Program-made: the position numbers and the translations under genes
The notes under the pieces: generated by a model
The model's database searches: none
What the model was told of the DNA's origin: nothing
Seen by the model: only the letters and a program-made list of their open reading frames with translations
Part shown: positions 11,619 through 22,352 of the stretch, in pieces
Numbering within the stretch: the first letter of the stretch is position 1
How the letters are laid out: the number at the start of each line of letters is the position of its first letter
Assembly (NCBI GenBank): GCA_030340625.1
Contig: JAOPHQ010001149.1
Span: 124,001-188,000, forward strand
DNA length: 64,000 nt
Source: Merluccius polli
Lineage: Eukaryota > Chordata > Actinopteri > Gadiformes > Merlucciidae
Direction of reading: 5' to 3'

Positions 11619-11945
11619 TGTGGAGTGTGTGTGTTGTTGATAGCTGGTTTACAGCCTCACCTGCCCCGAGTCAGACTGATTGGACTCTGGGCTGGATGGG
11701 GCTGAACACCTGTGGTGCATGAGCAATCATGGCACCCAGGATAAACCAGCTATCAACACACACTCGGAGCCATGGTCAGCACGTTACATCTGCTCAGCGA
11801 ATACCATCTTGCCATCTCCAATAAACGCATTCTTCAACCAACGGCTACCTGTGTCCTGTCTCGGAGGTCCCCAGCAAAAGCCACTGATGTGGCGTGTGGT
11901 TACAGTCCACTGCTACACTGCGTGTGGTTAGAGTCCACTGCTACA
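11619..11945. repeat. 3' LTR
   Basis: It repeats the 5' LTR, with a 29-bp tandem duplication of its last bases ('gtggttacagtccactgctaca' then 'gtggttagagtccactgctaca'). It is followed by the ATAGC target duplication. Confidence 0.85.
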
Positions 11946-11950
11946 ATAGC

Positions 11951-12494
11951 ATTTATATATTTTGAAAGTGGAGGACTTTTTGGATTCAATGCATTATCTG
12001 CCATTTCCTTCGACGCTGTCTTTATAGCAACTACAGCAAATGATATTTCTATTTATCCATCCATTCCATTTCTATTTAACTGTAGGTCGCTGTATGTACC
12101 GTTTAATCAAAGATATAGTAGGCCTACTTGTCTATATGCCCCGGTGCATGTTTTTACAAATAAATGGCAAGGTTTTTACTACATTAAGTAATTAAGAAGA
12201 TAAGAAGCTAATCCAGTAAAAAAAAAAGGGACAGGACAAAGTTCAGGACACATTTATTAGAGCATGTAGATTTAGTAGTTCCAACATGCTGTTGTAAGTG
12301 GTCTTGACTAATGTCAAGCAGTGGCAGGATTAGTTTTTTTTGTTAAAGATATTCAATGTTAAGATGACAAGGACACCATGCAGAAGATTTGACATATCAA
12401 AGCCTAGGTTACGTTGAAAAGTGCTGATGGCATGAGAGGAAGCCCAACGACCAACATATCAGTAGTACAGCTGCTTAGCTTCAAAATATAAAGG
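11951..12494. other. unassigned interelement sequence
   Basis: AT-rich sequence between the LTR element and the next transposon. No gene, element end or structured repeat was recognised. Confidence 0.5.
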
Positions 12495-13068
12495 AATCGT
12501 GCATTTTGTGGTACAAGCATGAAATTTGGTACAGTTATAGCCAAAGGCATTCTCAAAAGATTTGGATATGGAGGCATCATGAATTTTCAACATGGCGTCC
12601 ATGGCAACCATTTTTCCAATATGGCCGCCAGAAACAACTGTTTTCTCATGAGTGATGACTACAATATAATATTTCAGGCTTTTACCATATATAGTACTCG
12701 GTAAATGTCTTTTGGATAATTCACCATTTCATCAGAAATTCAAAATGGACGTCATTTGTTTAGACTGGTTAGATGATCTCTGTCGAATTATAAGTTTTTT
12801 CTGCAGAATTTGCATTAGAAACTCTAGAATTTCTAAGAAGCTTCCTTCCATCTCACAAGACTTATACTAGTAAGACGACCTGAGGGCGGGAAGCGACCTC
12901 GCCGTAAAGTGCACGACCTACGGTTGCAGTTTATGCCCATATATGGAGAACATACTGAAGATGCCCAATGTCATCAGTATATGTCCACATATTGGCATGC
13001 TGATATGCCCATATATGGAGATCTCTATATCTGTCAGTCATTGTCCCTGTTATGCCCATATATAGAGA

Positions 13069-13203
13069 TATGTGATGTCAGTGATGTGAGCTCAGCGATG
13101 TTAGTGATGTGAGCTCCATATTTGGAGTGTGTGATGTCAGTGATGTGAGCTCCATATTAGGAATGTGTGATGTCAGTGATGTGTGATGTCAGTGTGATGT
13201 CCT
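13069..13203. repeat. short minisatellite inside the transposon
   Basis: Repeated GTGATGTCAGTGATGTGAGC units with variants. Upstream, 12910-13060 repeats 'tatgcccatatat'. The block 'cgacctgcggttgca' occurs on both sides (about 12905 and 13255), suggesting a local duplication. Confidence 0.6.
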
Positions 13204-13308
13204 AATTAGGCGGTGTGACCACTGACGAAGTTCCCCCAGTTTCACAGTTACCTGCGACCTGCGGTTGCAATTAAGTGAGGCCAAATCAAGGGTCTATCAC
13301 AGGGAAGA

Positions 13309-15115
13309 CTATTCACACTCACCTTCACAGAAACAGAGGGCTGTGCACTGTAACTGAGCTTTTTTGCACTTGCACTGCCCAACACAAGACCAGTTCATAA
13401 CTGGACTGGCCTGCATCTGGTAGGCATGTCCAGAAGGGTTCATAGTCCCCCTCAGATGTCTTTGACCAGCCCCATTTGCACGGTGACGGTAGTTCTGGTG
13501 TTGACACCAGCACTTGACCCCACATGTGACCTCCTTGGTATACTGCTCTCTTGACATGCTCTTCTAGGGCAGCCTTGGTTGGAGGGATTGTTTGCACATT
13601 GTGCCTCTTTGCAAATAACTTCCTCATTGCCGTATCGATTTCTGTGCATGTGCTGGTTCGGTCATAGAGTCTCAATTGTGGCCATTACCTCCTGTGGTAT
13701 GTCATTTGGGGCTGGAGACAGTTTCAACAGGGCATGTGTAAGCTCAGGAAACATAGCCCATACAGCCCACACAGTCTTTTTCCCGTGGCCGACAAAGCTT
13801 GACACACACTGGTAGTGCGCGTGCTTTCTCAGGCCCTAGCCCTGCTGCAATTTCATGGGCTGCATCGGAAATTCTTTCCAGTTCCAAAAGCCAACCAAAG
13901 CTCATCTTCTGGCTGTAGAGTCTGAGCCACTGCCACAGCTAGCACCACAACATCGGTATCAACCGTTTGAATCCTAATTTTATGATGGCCATTTTTTGCT
14001 GCATGGGCTACGTGCATGGGCGTCACCATAATATAATTGGGGGGGGGACACGTCCCCCCCACCCTTGCAAAAAAGTCGTTTGGACCCCCCCACATTTGCC
14101 CTCAAAAATATTACTGCATGACTGGTCTACTAGTCCAGCGCTCTCTCCATTGCTTCACAATCAAATCCGTTCCACTTTATCAGTAGGGGGAATACCCATA
14201 TAAATAGAAATCCACTCCCGAGTTTTCCTGTTTTTGTTAACACACAAAGCAGCATCACGCACGCATTCAAAACACGCACCGAAGCAAGCCTATGTTGAGA
14301 GTCGGATCAACGACAGCGATAGACTTCAGAAACACAGATTGAACGCTGAACACAGTCACTTCAGTCCTCTGTGTATTTGTGTTGTCACAATACCGATACC
14401 AAGTTGAGAATTGCGATTTCGATACTTTTCCTGGACAAGGAGAAACACTCGAATAACATTGTTGTGCTTTACCGCGGCGCTGCGGCGGCAGTGTGAAGTG
14501 CAAAACACACTGGCGCCGCAGCCAGGGCACATCTTTGGGCCGGCCCAGGACTGTCATAATATATATATATTTTTTTAAAGTCATTTGTCCTAACCGGAGG
14601 CGGTGTGTTACAATCGCCACCCGCCCCGTCGGTCGTCGGTCCGGGGTGTGTTATGATCCCCCCCCCCCCCCGAGAATCGCGGTACTTTTGAAGTATTGGT
14701 GCACCGTGCAACACTACTGTGTATTACACCAGAACATAATAGTAGTCAGTAATTGCAGACCATGCCAGCTCCAAGGAAAATCAATGAAAGAGGGAGATCA
14801 TTTTAAATCTGAAAACATGGTAAAATTCACCAGAATGCGGGAAATTGCATCTATTTCTTTCAAATTTTTCTGGGGGAGGACCCCCAAACCCCCCGTCAAA
14901 ATATGTCCCCCCCACTTTCAAAAAGCTGGTGACGCCCTTGGCTACGTGCAATAGCATGCGACTATCAGCTTCCTCATGCGTACAAGGAGCAATTGAAGAC
15001 CTATCTGGGCCACATGGCTGCCCTCTTGAAAGAAACAGTGGTCATAGGTCAGCAGTGGTCAACAGTTGTGAATACTGATGTCATCAGTTGTGTTGTAGAA
15101 GGAAGCTTCTGGCCA
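13309..15115 (-). pseudogene. transposon protein with CTHEEAD / DTDVVVLA motifs and C-terminal CXC cysteines
   Basis: The minus-strand reading, beginning about 15110, gives IAPCTHEEADSRM, then, across the hAT insertion, LHVAHAAKNGHHKIRIQTVD and TDVVVLAVAVAQTL. It continues with FVGHGKKTVWAVW, LYDRTSTCTEID, EEHVKRAVYQGGH and finally CKCKKAQLQCTALCFCEGEC before TAG at 13309-13311. I remember this motif order from multi-copy, uncharacterised proteins in fish and cnidarian genomes. Its cysteine-rich end resembles a tesmin/TSO1-type CXC DNA-binding domain. The TVDTDVVVLA block could be a nuclease-type acidic motif, which is an inference. Lesions: the hAT insertion at 14015, a deletion or stop near 13750-13850, and a frameshift near 13385. 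The N-terminal half is missing. Confidence 0.7.
14015..14940. mobile_element. 926-bp non-autonomous hAT-type element
   Basis: The ends are CATGGGCGTCACCA and, inverted, TGGTGACGCCCTTG. An exact 8-bp duplication GCTACGTG lies at 14007-14014 and 14941-14948. Excising one copy restores the host transposon reading HEEADSRMLLHVAHAAKNGH without a gap. It has G/C homopolymer runs near both ends and no transposase. At 14590-14670 it holds a copy of a GC-rich motif (GTGTGTTACAATCGCC) that recurs at 28.1 and 43.8 kb. Confidence 0.87.
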
Positions 15116-15544
15116 ATTTCAAAGTTCAAAATTTGAATTCTGCATTGGAAGAAATGACTGATTTGACACTGGGATCACCCATATCAGACAGCCACAGAAG
15201 TGATGGCAGCCATCTTGAAAATTAAATGACATTTTTGTATTATCCAAAAGACATTTACCAAGTACTCTGTATGGTAAATAAGTCTAAAACATCATATTCT
15301 ATCCATCATTCATAAGAAAACAGTTGTTGCTGGTGGCCATTTTGAAAAATGGCTGCCATGGCTGCCATGTTGAGAATTCATGATGCCACCATATCCAAAT
15401 CTTTTTGGGCTGCATTTGGCTATAAGTGTACCAAATTTCATGCTTGTACCACAAAGTGCACGATTGTTTTGGTTGTCTGCTGCACTACAGGTGGTTCTGG
15501 GACATGCTGTATTATGTCTGTCAAGCAGTTCAATAACTGGTGGT

Positions 15545-16330
15545 TGAGGCTGTCGAAGCAGTGAATGCAGTAGTTGGGGCCGTAGAAGCAGTCGAGGCAG
15601 TGTTTGGGGCTGTTGAAGCAGTTGAGACTGTGGATGTAGTGGTTGGGTCCTAGAAGCAGTTGAGGCTGTGGTTGGTGCTGTTAAAGCAGTCAAAGCAGTC
15701 GGCGGGGCCATCGAGGCAGTGGTTGGAGCCGTTGAAGCAGTCGAGGCAGTAGATGCAGTGGTTGGGGCTGATGAAGCAGTTGAGGCACTGGATTCAATGG
15801 TTGGGGCTGTCGAGGCAGTGGATGCAGAGTACAGGGCCATTTAAGCAGTTGAGGCAGTGGATGCAATTCTGGGGGCTGTCGAAGCAGTCGTCGGGGTAGT
15901 TGAAGCAGTGGTTGGAGCCGTTGAAGCAGTTGAGGCAGTAGATGCAGTGGTTGGGGCTGTTGAAGCAGTGGATGCAGTGGTTGGGGCTGTCGAAGCAGTC
16001 GAGGCAGTGGTCGGGGCACTCAAAGCAGTTGTGGGGGCCGTTAAAGCAGTCAAGGCAGTGGTTGGGGCTGTTGAAGCAGTCGAGGCAGTGGGTTCAGTGG
16101 TTGGAGCAGTGGATGCAGTCGTGAGGGCCGTCAAGGCAGTGGTTGGAGCTGTTGAAGCAGTAGATGCAGTGGTTGGGGCTGTGGATGCAGTGGTTGGGGC
16201 TGTTAAAGCAGTTGAGGCAGTGGATGCAGTGATTAGAACTGTTGAAGCAGTTGGGGCAGTGGATGCAGTGGTTGGGGCTGTCAAAGCAGTGGATGCAGTG
16301 GTCGGGTCTGTTGAAGCAGTTGAGCCTATG
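15545..16330. repeat. minisatellite of 15-30 bp units, open on both strands
   Basis: About 800 bp of variants of GTTGAAGCAGT, GATGCAGTGGTTGGGGC and GAGGCAGTGG. Unit lengths are multiples of three, so stops are avoided. The plus strand reads as an Ala/Val/Gly/Glu repeat (AVEAVDAVVGAVEAV) and the minus strand as a Thr/Ala/Ser/Pro repeat (TASTAPTTASTAS). No start context, splice site or flanking domain supports a real gene. It starts right outside the inverted end of the 3-kb transposon. Confidence 0.85.
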
Positions 16331-18364
16331 CTCTGACTGTGGCCTGTGTGTCAGACTGGGGTGGGCTAGATGGGTGGGAAAGCGAGAATAGAAGATTGTC
16401 CCTTAATAGTCCTGAGCCGAACCTGTTTGGGTGGAGGCCGTCTGCTTTGAATAGATATTTGCTCCCCCAGAATAATTAAAATTGTCAATAAAGTTCCTTC
16501 CTTTTTCATTGCAGACTCTGGAAAGCCATGTATTCAGTCCAAGTAGACGACTGAATGTATTCATTCCCCTATCAACTGTTGGGAGGGGTCCACTGATGAA
16601 TGATTTAATGTCTGATGTGTCCAGTGTGTCTAAGAGTTCAGTGAAATCCCTCTTTTACAGTTCTGATTTTTCTCTGTGAATTTCATTGAATCCTGTATGC
16701 TGATCGGAGTAATTTTCGTATTTGTATATTATAAGTGTGGTTAATCAGTGTCTGGTTCAGCCGCTTCCTGTGGGACAAACCCCTGTCTGCCTGGACATGT
16801 CCTGAGGCTTGCCTTTTCTCGCCTGCCTGGCGACATATTCATGGTCCGTTTCCGTTTCTCATCACATTTCTGCAAGCTGTCAGACGTGGACTCTCATAGT
16901 GGTAGGAATCTGTTTTGTATCAACATTGGCTTCTGTGATAGGTTAGTCCGACCGGTCCATGCTACTTTAGTTAACCTAGGGTTCGGTGTCAAGTGAGCTT
17001 GTTGCTTTGCTTTGCCTCTCTGTTTCGGCATTGGCCCCGAATTTATGCCAGTATGAAGCATCTGGTGATGGTTCAGAGTTCTCTTGTCAAACTTTGGGAA
17101 GGTTACAGTGAAACTTTCAACATCATTCAGCTGTGTCTGTGTCTGAGCTAACTCACTGTCCAAGGATGCCATCAGGACTATCTTGTTTTTTGTTCCTTTC
17201 TAATGCAATTATCCTGGTTTCAAGTAAAGTCTGTCTGTAGCACTTTCACGCAGTCCTTGCAGTTTTCAGTACTTCTTTCAGTACCTACATGCGGAAGCAT
17301 TTTAGTGGTGATGCTAGCAGGCCAGCAGGTCGTGCTAGTGGTAGTATTTCTGGGTAGGTAACAAATTGTGTGGTCTATGATGGTAGTCAAGTCACTGTTT
17401 GCTATTCAGTGAGACATAAAACTAGGAATAAATAACAGCAAAATGTTTTTTTTTTTACTTTTTAAATTTTTTTTTAATTCTCTATGTCCCTGTACAGTAG
17501 TAGTAGATCTAAGAGGCGTTTACAGGCAGAGGGATTCAATCTCACCTTGTCCTAGCAGCCTACTTGGATATCTTCACTCGTCACATGATTAGCAGTTGAA
17601 TGTCAGTAGATGCTGTCTTCCGGTCTCACTCACCACTGCAACGCTGACTGGGAAGGCACATGGAAGGCAGCCAGAGGTATATGATATCTCGGGGCCGATC
17701 ACACAGAACACTTTTTGCTGGCTGTAAAACGTGAGGCACACTGAACTGCCTTTGTGTTGTACCATAGAAAAAAACAGAGCAGCCTTTTTACTGTTGCATT
17801 GCAGCCGTAGAACATCTACACCCAAGCCTACAATGACATTGGGTGCTTTTTTCTTCATGCGTGCATGGGTGCTCCACCAAAAATGGGAACCGTTCACTGC
17901 AAACAAAATGAGGTGCTCTGTAGCGCAAAAGCAGCAAGCAAAACGCTTTGTTCCTATTGATAACAATTACCAAAAAGCTGCCCCCAGCTGTTCTAAAGTG
18001 TTTGCGGTTCAGGCCCTGATCCCACCTAACACTCTTGTCTTTTTTGAAATGGTGTAGCATACGTCATATGTGGTGAACAAATGAGACAGAAGAAATAAGT
18101 CAGAGAGAGAGAAATTATATTGAATATTCTTTCAGAAAACCTGACAATTATCCGAAGTTTAAAATTATGAATTCGGGCCAGCACATCTGCAGTGCAAGCC
18201 CCACCCCAAAAGTTTCTGTACTTTTGGAAAGTTCCTCCCCACCAAGCAGGGAGTTTTTGGGGGTAAAATAATGTCCCCAGAACTTAATTTAGACCCTGGT
18301 CCCTGCGGTAGAAAGTTATTCCAAAGGTTCCTAGTTCCTGGGGAAAGTTCCTGTGGTGGAAACA
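16331..18364. other. unassigned region with probable element fragments
   Basis: No gene was recognised. A minus-strand frame at 16894-17172 continues open upstream and contains QNRFLPLEST, faintly like ORF1 of some LINEs, but this is too weak to call. Positions 18180-18364 ('aagtttctgtacttttggaa', 'gttcctagttcctggggaaa', 'gtggaaacacggct') resemble a MITE family seen widely in fish. Confidence 0.4.
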
Positions 18365-18480
18365 CGGCTATCGGTAATAGGGTACTAGGTACTAGGGTAA
18401 AAGGTACTAGGGTAATAGGTACTAGGTACTGTGGTAATAGGTACTATGGTACTAGGTACTAGCGTAAAAGCTACTTGGTA
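18365..18480. repeat. short tandem repeat of GGTACTAGGGTAATA-type units
   Basis: About 115 bp of imperfect units built on 'ggtactaggtactagggtaa', followed by a short inverted segment ('ggtaaaagggtcaccttttacc'). Confidence 0.75.
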
Positions 18481-20865
18481 AAAGGGTCACCTTTTACCAA
18501 GAAAGTCCAATCCAAATGTAAAATTGTATATTGTCCAGGTGTTCTAGTGACACTAGCAGTATGGAAGATGTAATGGATTGTGTTTGTCATGCACCCAGAA
18601 CCTAGAGGCTGGGATGCAAAAAAAAGAAAAAGATTTTCAATGACAGCATGTGGTATCTGAGCAGCACAGTTCCTGGATTAGTGGCGGAAAAAGATCCCAA
18701 ATAACTGGAAACCTAGGAAGCTTGGAAAATGACACAGCCTTAGTGACGAGGAGAACATACACTGAGATAAATGAAATATTGTTGAAAGTTATGATAGCTC
18801 TGGAAGTCGACATCCATGTCCAGGATTTTGATCAGACGAAAAAAGGTAAAAAGTAATTCCCTATAAAAAAGGAGTACAAAAGCAACTATTTGCTTTCACT
18901 TGAGTTACCCTTAGCCTCCTCAGCTATAATCATTATTAGTCACTTAGCCTCAATAACTGACATACTTTACATGGCTAGTCTCTCTACTACTTGGAATTTG
19001 TCCAACATTGTCCAACGTATTATTCATCAGTTCATATCAGTAAAAACACAAAACTGTGTGTTTACATCACAGTTTTAATGTTAAGCAGTAGATACATTCA
19101 TATACAAGGCTGTGATAGGTCCTTAATGGTTTGACGAGGGAAATATCTACTGCTGGTAATACCTTTTTTTAGACCCCAATTTCAGTTGGTAAAGGCCATG
19201 GGACAAGCCACATTTTCCTATTTGCAAGATCTCAAGAACATTTTGTCCTGAAATGTAGAACTCAACTTCAAACTAGCCTACGTTTGAACTGACAGACTGG
19301 TGCAACAGGCTGCAGGTTTATGATCTCGGCACACAGCCCACATGCTGGGAGGGGGGGGGGTTATGGTAGATGCAGGTGTACAGATCAACCAATTAAGCAG
19401 ACATTGGGCATCATGCAAAAACATTTTCATAGCTTTTGTAATAAGGGTAGAGGTGTAGAGATGTTGCTAAGCCCTTTGCTGTAGATTATTGAAAGAAAAT
19501 GCAGAAAAAAAACAACATGAAACTAATTGTGCAAGAACAGCTTCTTGCCTACAGCAGTAGGCCTCACCAATAAGCCCCCAGACCCCAATAATTAGACCTG
19601 GTTGTACAGTTTACAGTACAGTTTACATAACATTCCGTGGATAAACAATGTGTCACGTTCCATTTTCCATTTTCTTCTTGAAATTAGCTGTTTTGCAGGA
19701 ACATCTGCAAAAACTGTGAGGAAACTTAAGCAGGCCCTTGGTGATTGTTAGTCTCAAAGCAACGTACTCAATGAAAAAAAAAACACTTCAAAAACAGACA
19801 CACTTTGAGTGTCTGCTTAATTTTTTGTGCCTGTGAAAGTTGCAGAAGAATCGGTTTTGTAGCATTCCTCTCCCGCCATGGCTCCAGCAGATGTGGTGAA
19901 CTACATGAATGGAATGGCTATGTATCCACACAAAAGTTGGAGGGATCTTTCATTGGTGGACACCATCTATCGACACCTACGCCATGCCACAAATGAGACT
20001 AAATCACTTGGTTGGAAAAGCAAAAAGCAGACACGCCAATTCCAATGTGGAAAAATGTTAAGTCGGCACTGTTGATTTTGGCATGGAGTGCCGTAATGAC
20101 AACATTACCCTTCCTGCTGAAGGAAAGCCGATGCCCAAAGGGGACAAGGTGGAGGGTTTTTTCAAAATCAGAAGCTATACAATTAAGATGCGTTTCACAA
20201 CATTTTCACGTTTCACAACACATTGGAAAGAAAATAAATTGTCATAAGTATTAGCTCTACGTAAACATAAACCATCTCCCACTCCCACAAATGTCCATAA
20301 TTACCCCGATCCTAGTCTTGCATAGCCAGTCCTATTTCCACACTTCATTTTAGCACAGCACTGGGGAAAGGTCTGGCTCTACTCACTTTCATTCTGGAAA
20401 AAAAAGCTCCGCCTTGTTTGTATTTCTTTAACCAATCACAATCGTCTTGGGCGGTGCTAAGCCCAGGATGCAGCAACGGTGACAGATGGCTGAAGGACCA
20501 ACCACCATGATTTCAATTAATCCTCCAAATACTCTGGCTCTGGTTCCTCCATTATATCTGATGAACTATTCCTTTCTATAGAAAATAGGTTCCCATGCCA
20601 AAACCTGGACTGTATACCATCAGTAAGAGAGCGGTAAAAAAAACTATATTATATAAATATATATAATATATATTCATCATATTTAAAATAAAATGGCATT
20701 AAAAAAAATCACAAACACTAAAAAGAGAGTCTCAACCTCGTATTTGCATAATCTTCCTGGGTTGTGTAGGGTGCAGTGGACAAGCAACCACAAATGCATA
20801 CTTTGATTTGGCCTGGCTGTTGCTTTGTGGGCCCCGTGGCCCTAAGGCTTAGAGCATGTCACTTA
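18481..20865. other. unassigned region
   Basis: AT-rich sequence with no recognised gene. The open frame around 19878-20075 (PADVVNYMNGMAMYPHKSWR) matches nothing I know. Positions 20380-20460 ('tctggaaaaaaaagctccgc', 'aaccaatcacaatcgtcttg') look like a fish interspersed repeat. Confidence 0.4.
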
Positions 20866-21599
20866 AGCCTTGTTTCCACCTAACACTTTAGGTATAGTAC
20901 CCTTAAAACCCTTACCTAACCGTTACCTAATCCTGCCAACCTAACCCTAGATCTGTTTTGCGTTTCCAAACAGCTAACCTAAAATTTAGGCGGGGTTCAT
21001 AGCCATGTAACTAATGTGACATCGTATTCAACGTGACAGAGTAAACACAGGAACACAACAACACAGTGGTGGACATAGAATGTTTTGCGTTCTTTCTTCT
21101 TGGTGTGTGGAGGTTTATTACAACAAGGAGACAAGCTTTGTTTAATAAAAGGCTGAAGGCAGCAAGGCGGAATACTGCCGAAATAAACAAGTGTTTGGGA
21201 CATGCTACTTCAGAGCGCAGGAAAGGAAATGAAATAAAATGAAATAAATAAAATAAAAATAATGTAGCTACGTCGTGGGGTGTTTATACCGGTAGTCTCC
21301 ATCGCAATTGTTGGGATATTTAAAAATGGCGAGTTTATGTATGGAGAGTCTTTTGTCATGCAAAGTGACGATTCTGGTGACCAATAAACTGACTGCAGTG
21401 TTTCTTTTAGTATCGGATCAGCTAGGTACATCAACAGAGGGGTAACGAAAAAACAGGATTCTATTCGTATAAAGTGCCTATCTCTCTGTCATGGCTATAT
21501 CACATTTGAAACATAGCACTGTATACAAACTATCTGTCATCCACTTCATGGTTTTCATTAAAGTGTAGGGTAAAGTAAGGTGGGGCCAGAATCCCTGGG

Positions 21600-21890
21600 C
21601 TTTAAAGGTCTCATTTCATCGTTTTTTTGTTAATTTTGCAGTGGTCTCTAGTATTAATGAATGCCCTGTGAGCCGGTTTTGGTGAAAAAAATGCTCTAGT
21701 GCGCCTGTTTCAGGCTGTTCTAGTTTGGAGGAGGAGGTGGGCGGGGAAAAACGAGAGGTTTTCGGCTCTTACTCATGAATATTCATGACATTTAAATTAC
21801 TTGCCTCTGATTGGCTAACAGCACTGTCCGTCACAGTGATGTTAGCCAATCAGAGGCGAGTGATCCCTCTAGTGCGTTATCAACCATAGA
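21600..21890. repeat. interspersed repeat with internal inverted motif
   Basis: The stretch contains 'cctctgattggctaacagca' and, reversed 45 bases on, 'atgttagccaatcagaggcg', giving a short hairpin. The segment beginning 'aaaggtctcatttcatcg' looks like an interspersed element of fish genomes. It is not classified further. Confidence 0.4.
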
Positions 21891-22352
21891 CATCTTATAC
21901 ATATGTTACTATATACATCCATTAGATACATTCATGATATAAGATGTCTTATCACAGACCGTGTCCACCGTTTATTTTTATTTTCCGTTCCCAGTGTCCT
22001 CGTCTTTCTGTTTTCTCGTTTCCGTGCGTCTCCACTCCATTCATGCTTTTGCACCGCTCCGCCCCATTCATCTGCTCTCGCTGCACGGACTATTAGCTAC
22101 GTTAGCCGGCTAGCTAACAGCTAGCTTACCTCACCACATTGGACTTATCCGTCTCCCGGCCTTGATTACCGCTTGCTCCGGACTCGGGTGAGTGCGCTTG
22201 TGTGTTTGTGGTGGTGATTGCGTCAACCCGGACTGACCCGCTGCGTCCCGCACCAACAACACCAGCCCCGCTGTTTGGTTAACTGGCCGGCGTTCTCGGG
22301 GGAGCCTCCACTCCCCGCTAGCTCGTCGGCCGTGGCCTAGCTGTTCGCGGAC

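Larger units (their letters stand above)
10520..11945. mobile_element. short non-autonomous LTR retroelement (1.43 kb)
   Basis: Two direct LTRs, 10520-10819 and 11619-11945, begin TG and end CA. They flank an interior of about 0.8 kb with no gag or pol reading. An exact 5-bp duplication ATAGC lies at 10515-10519 and 11946-11950. One base after the 5' LTR, TGGCACCCCAGACAGG is a plausible tRNA primer-binding site. Such a short interior without coding capacity fits a TRIM-like element mobilised in trans. Related LTR pieces lie at 1-134 and 27487-27560. Confidence 0.88.
12495..15465. mobile_element. 3-kb DNA transposon with ~250-bp terminal inverted repeats
   Basis: The left end (12495-12750) and the right end (15210-15465) are long imperfect inverted repeats. 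They share CGTGCA-TTTGTGGTACAAG, CATGAAATTTGGTACA, AAAGATTTGGATATGG, GGCATCATGAATT and GTAAATGTCTTTTGGATAAT. Between them lie a decayed minus-strand gene and a later hAT insertion. No clear target duplication was found, so the superfamily cannot be assigned. The conserved long TIRs plus internal coding remnant support a formerly autonomous element. Confidence 0.75.

Noticed and set aside
14267..14954. Frames inside the 926-bp hAT-type element
   Set aside because: The element is non-autonomous. The frames run through homopolymers and carry no transposase motif.
15841..16336. Opposing frames of about 150 residues as a repeat-protein gene
   Set aside because: They exist only because the minisatellite unit is a multiple of three. 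There are no splice or promoter signals.
18361..18500. CRISPR-like regularly spaced repeats
   Set aside because: The repeat units are directly adjacent, without unique spacers, and the DNA is vertebrate. It is a simple tandem repeat.
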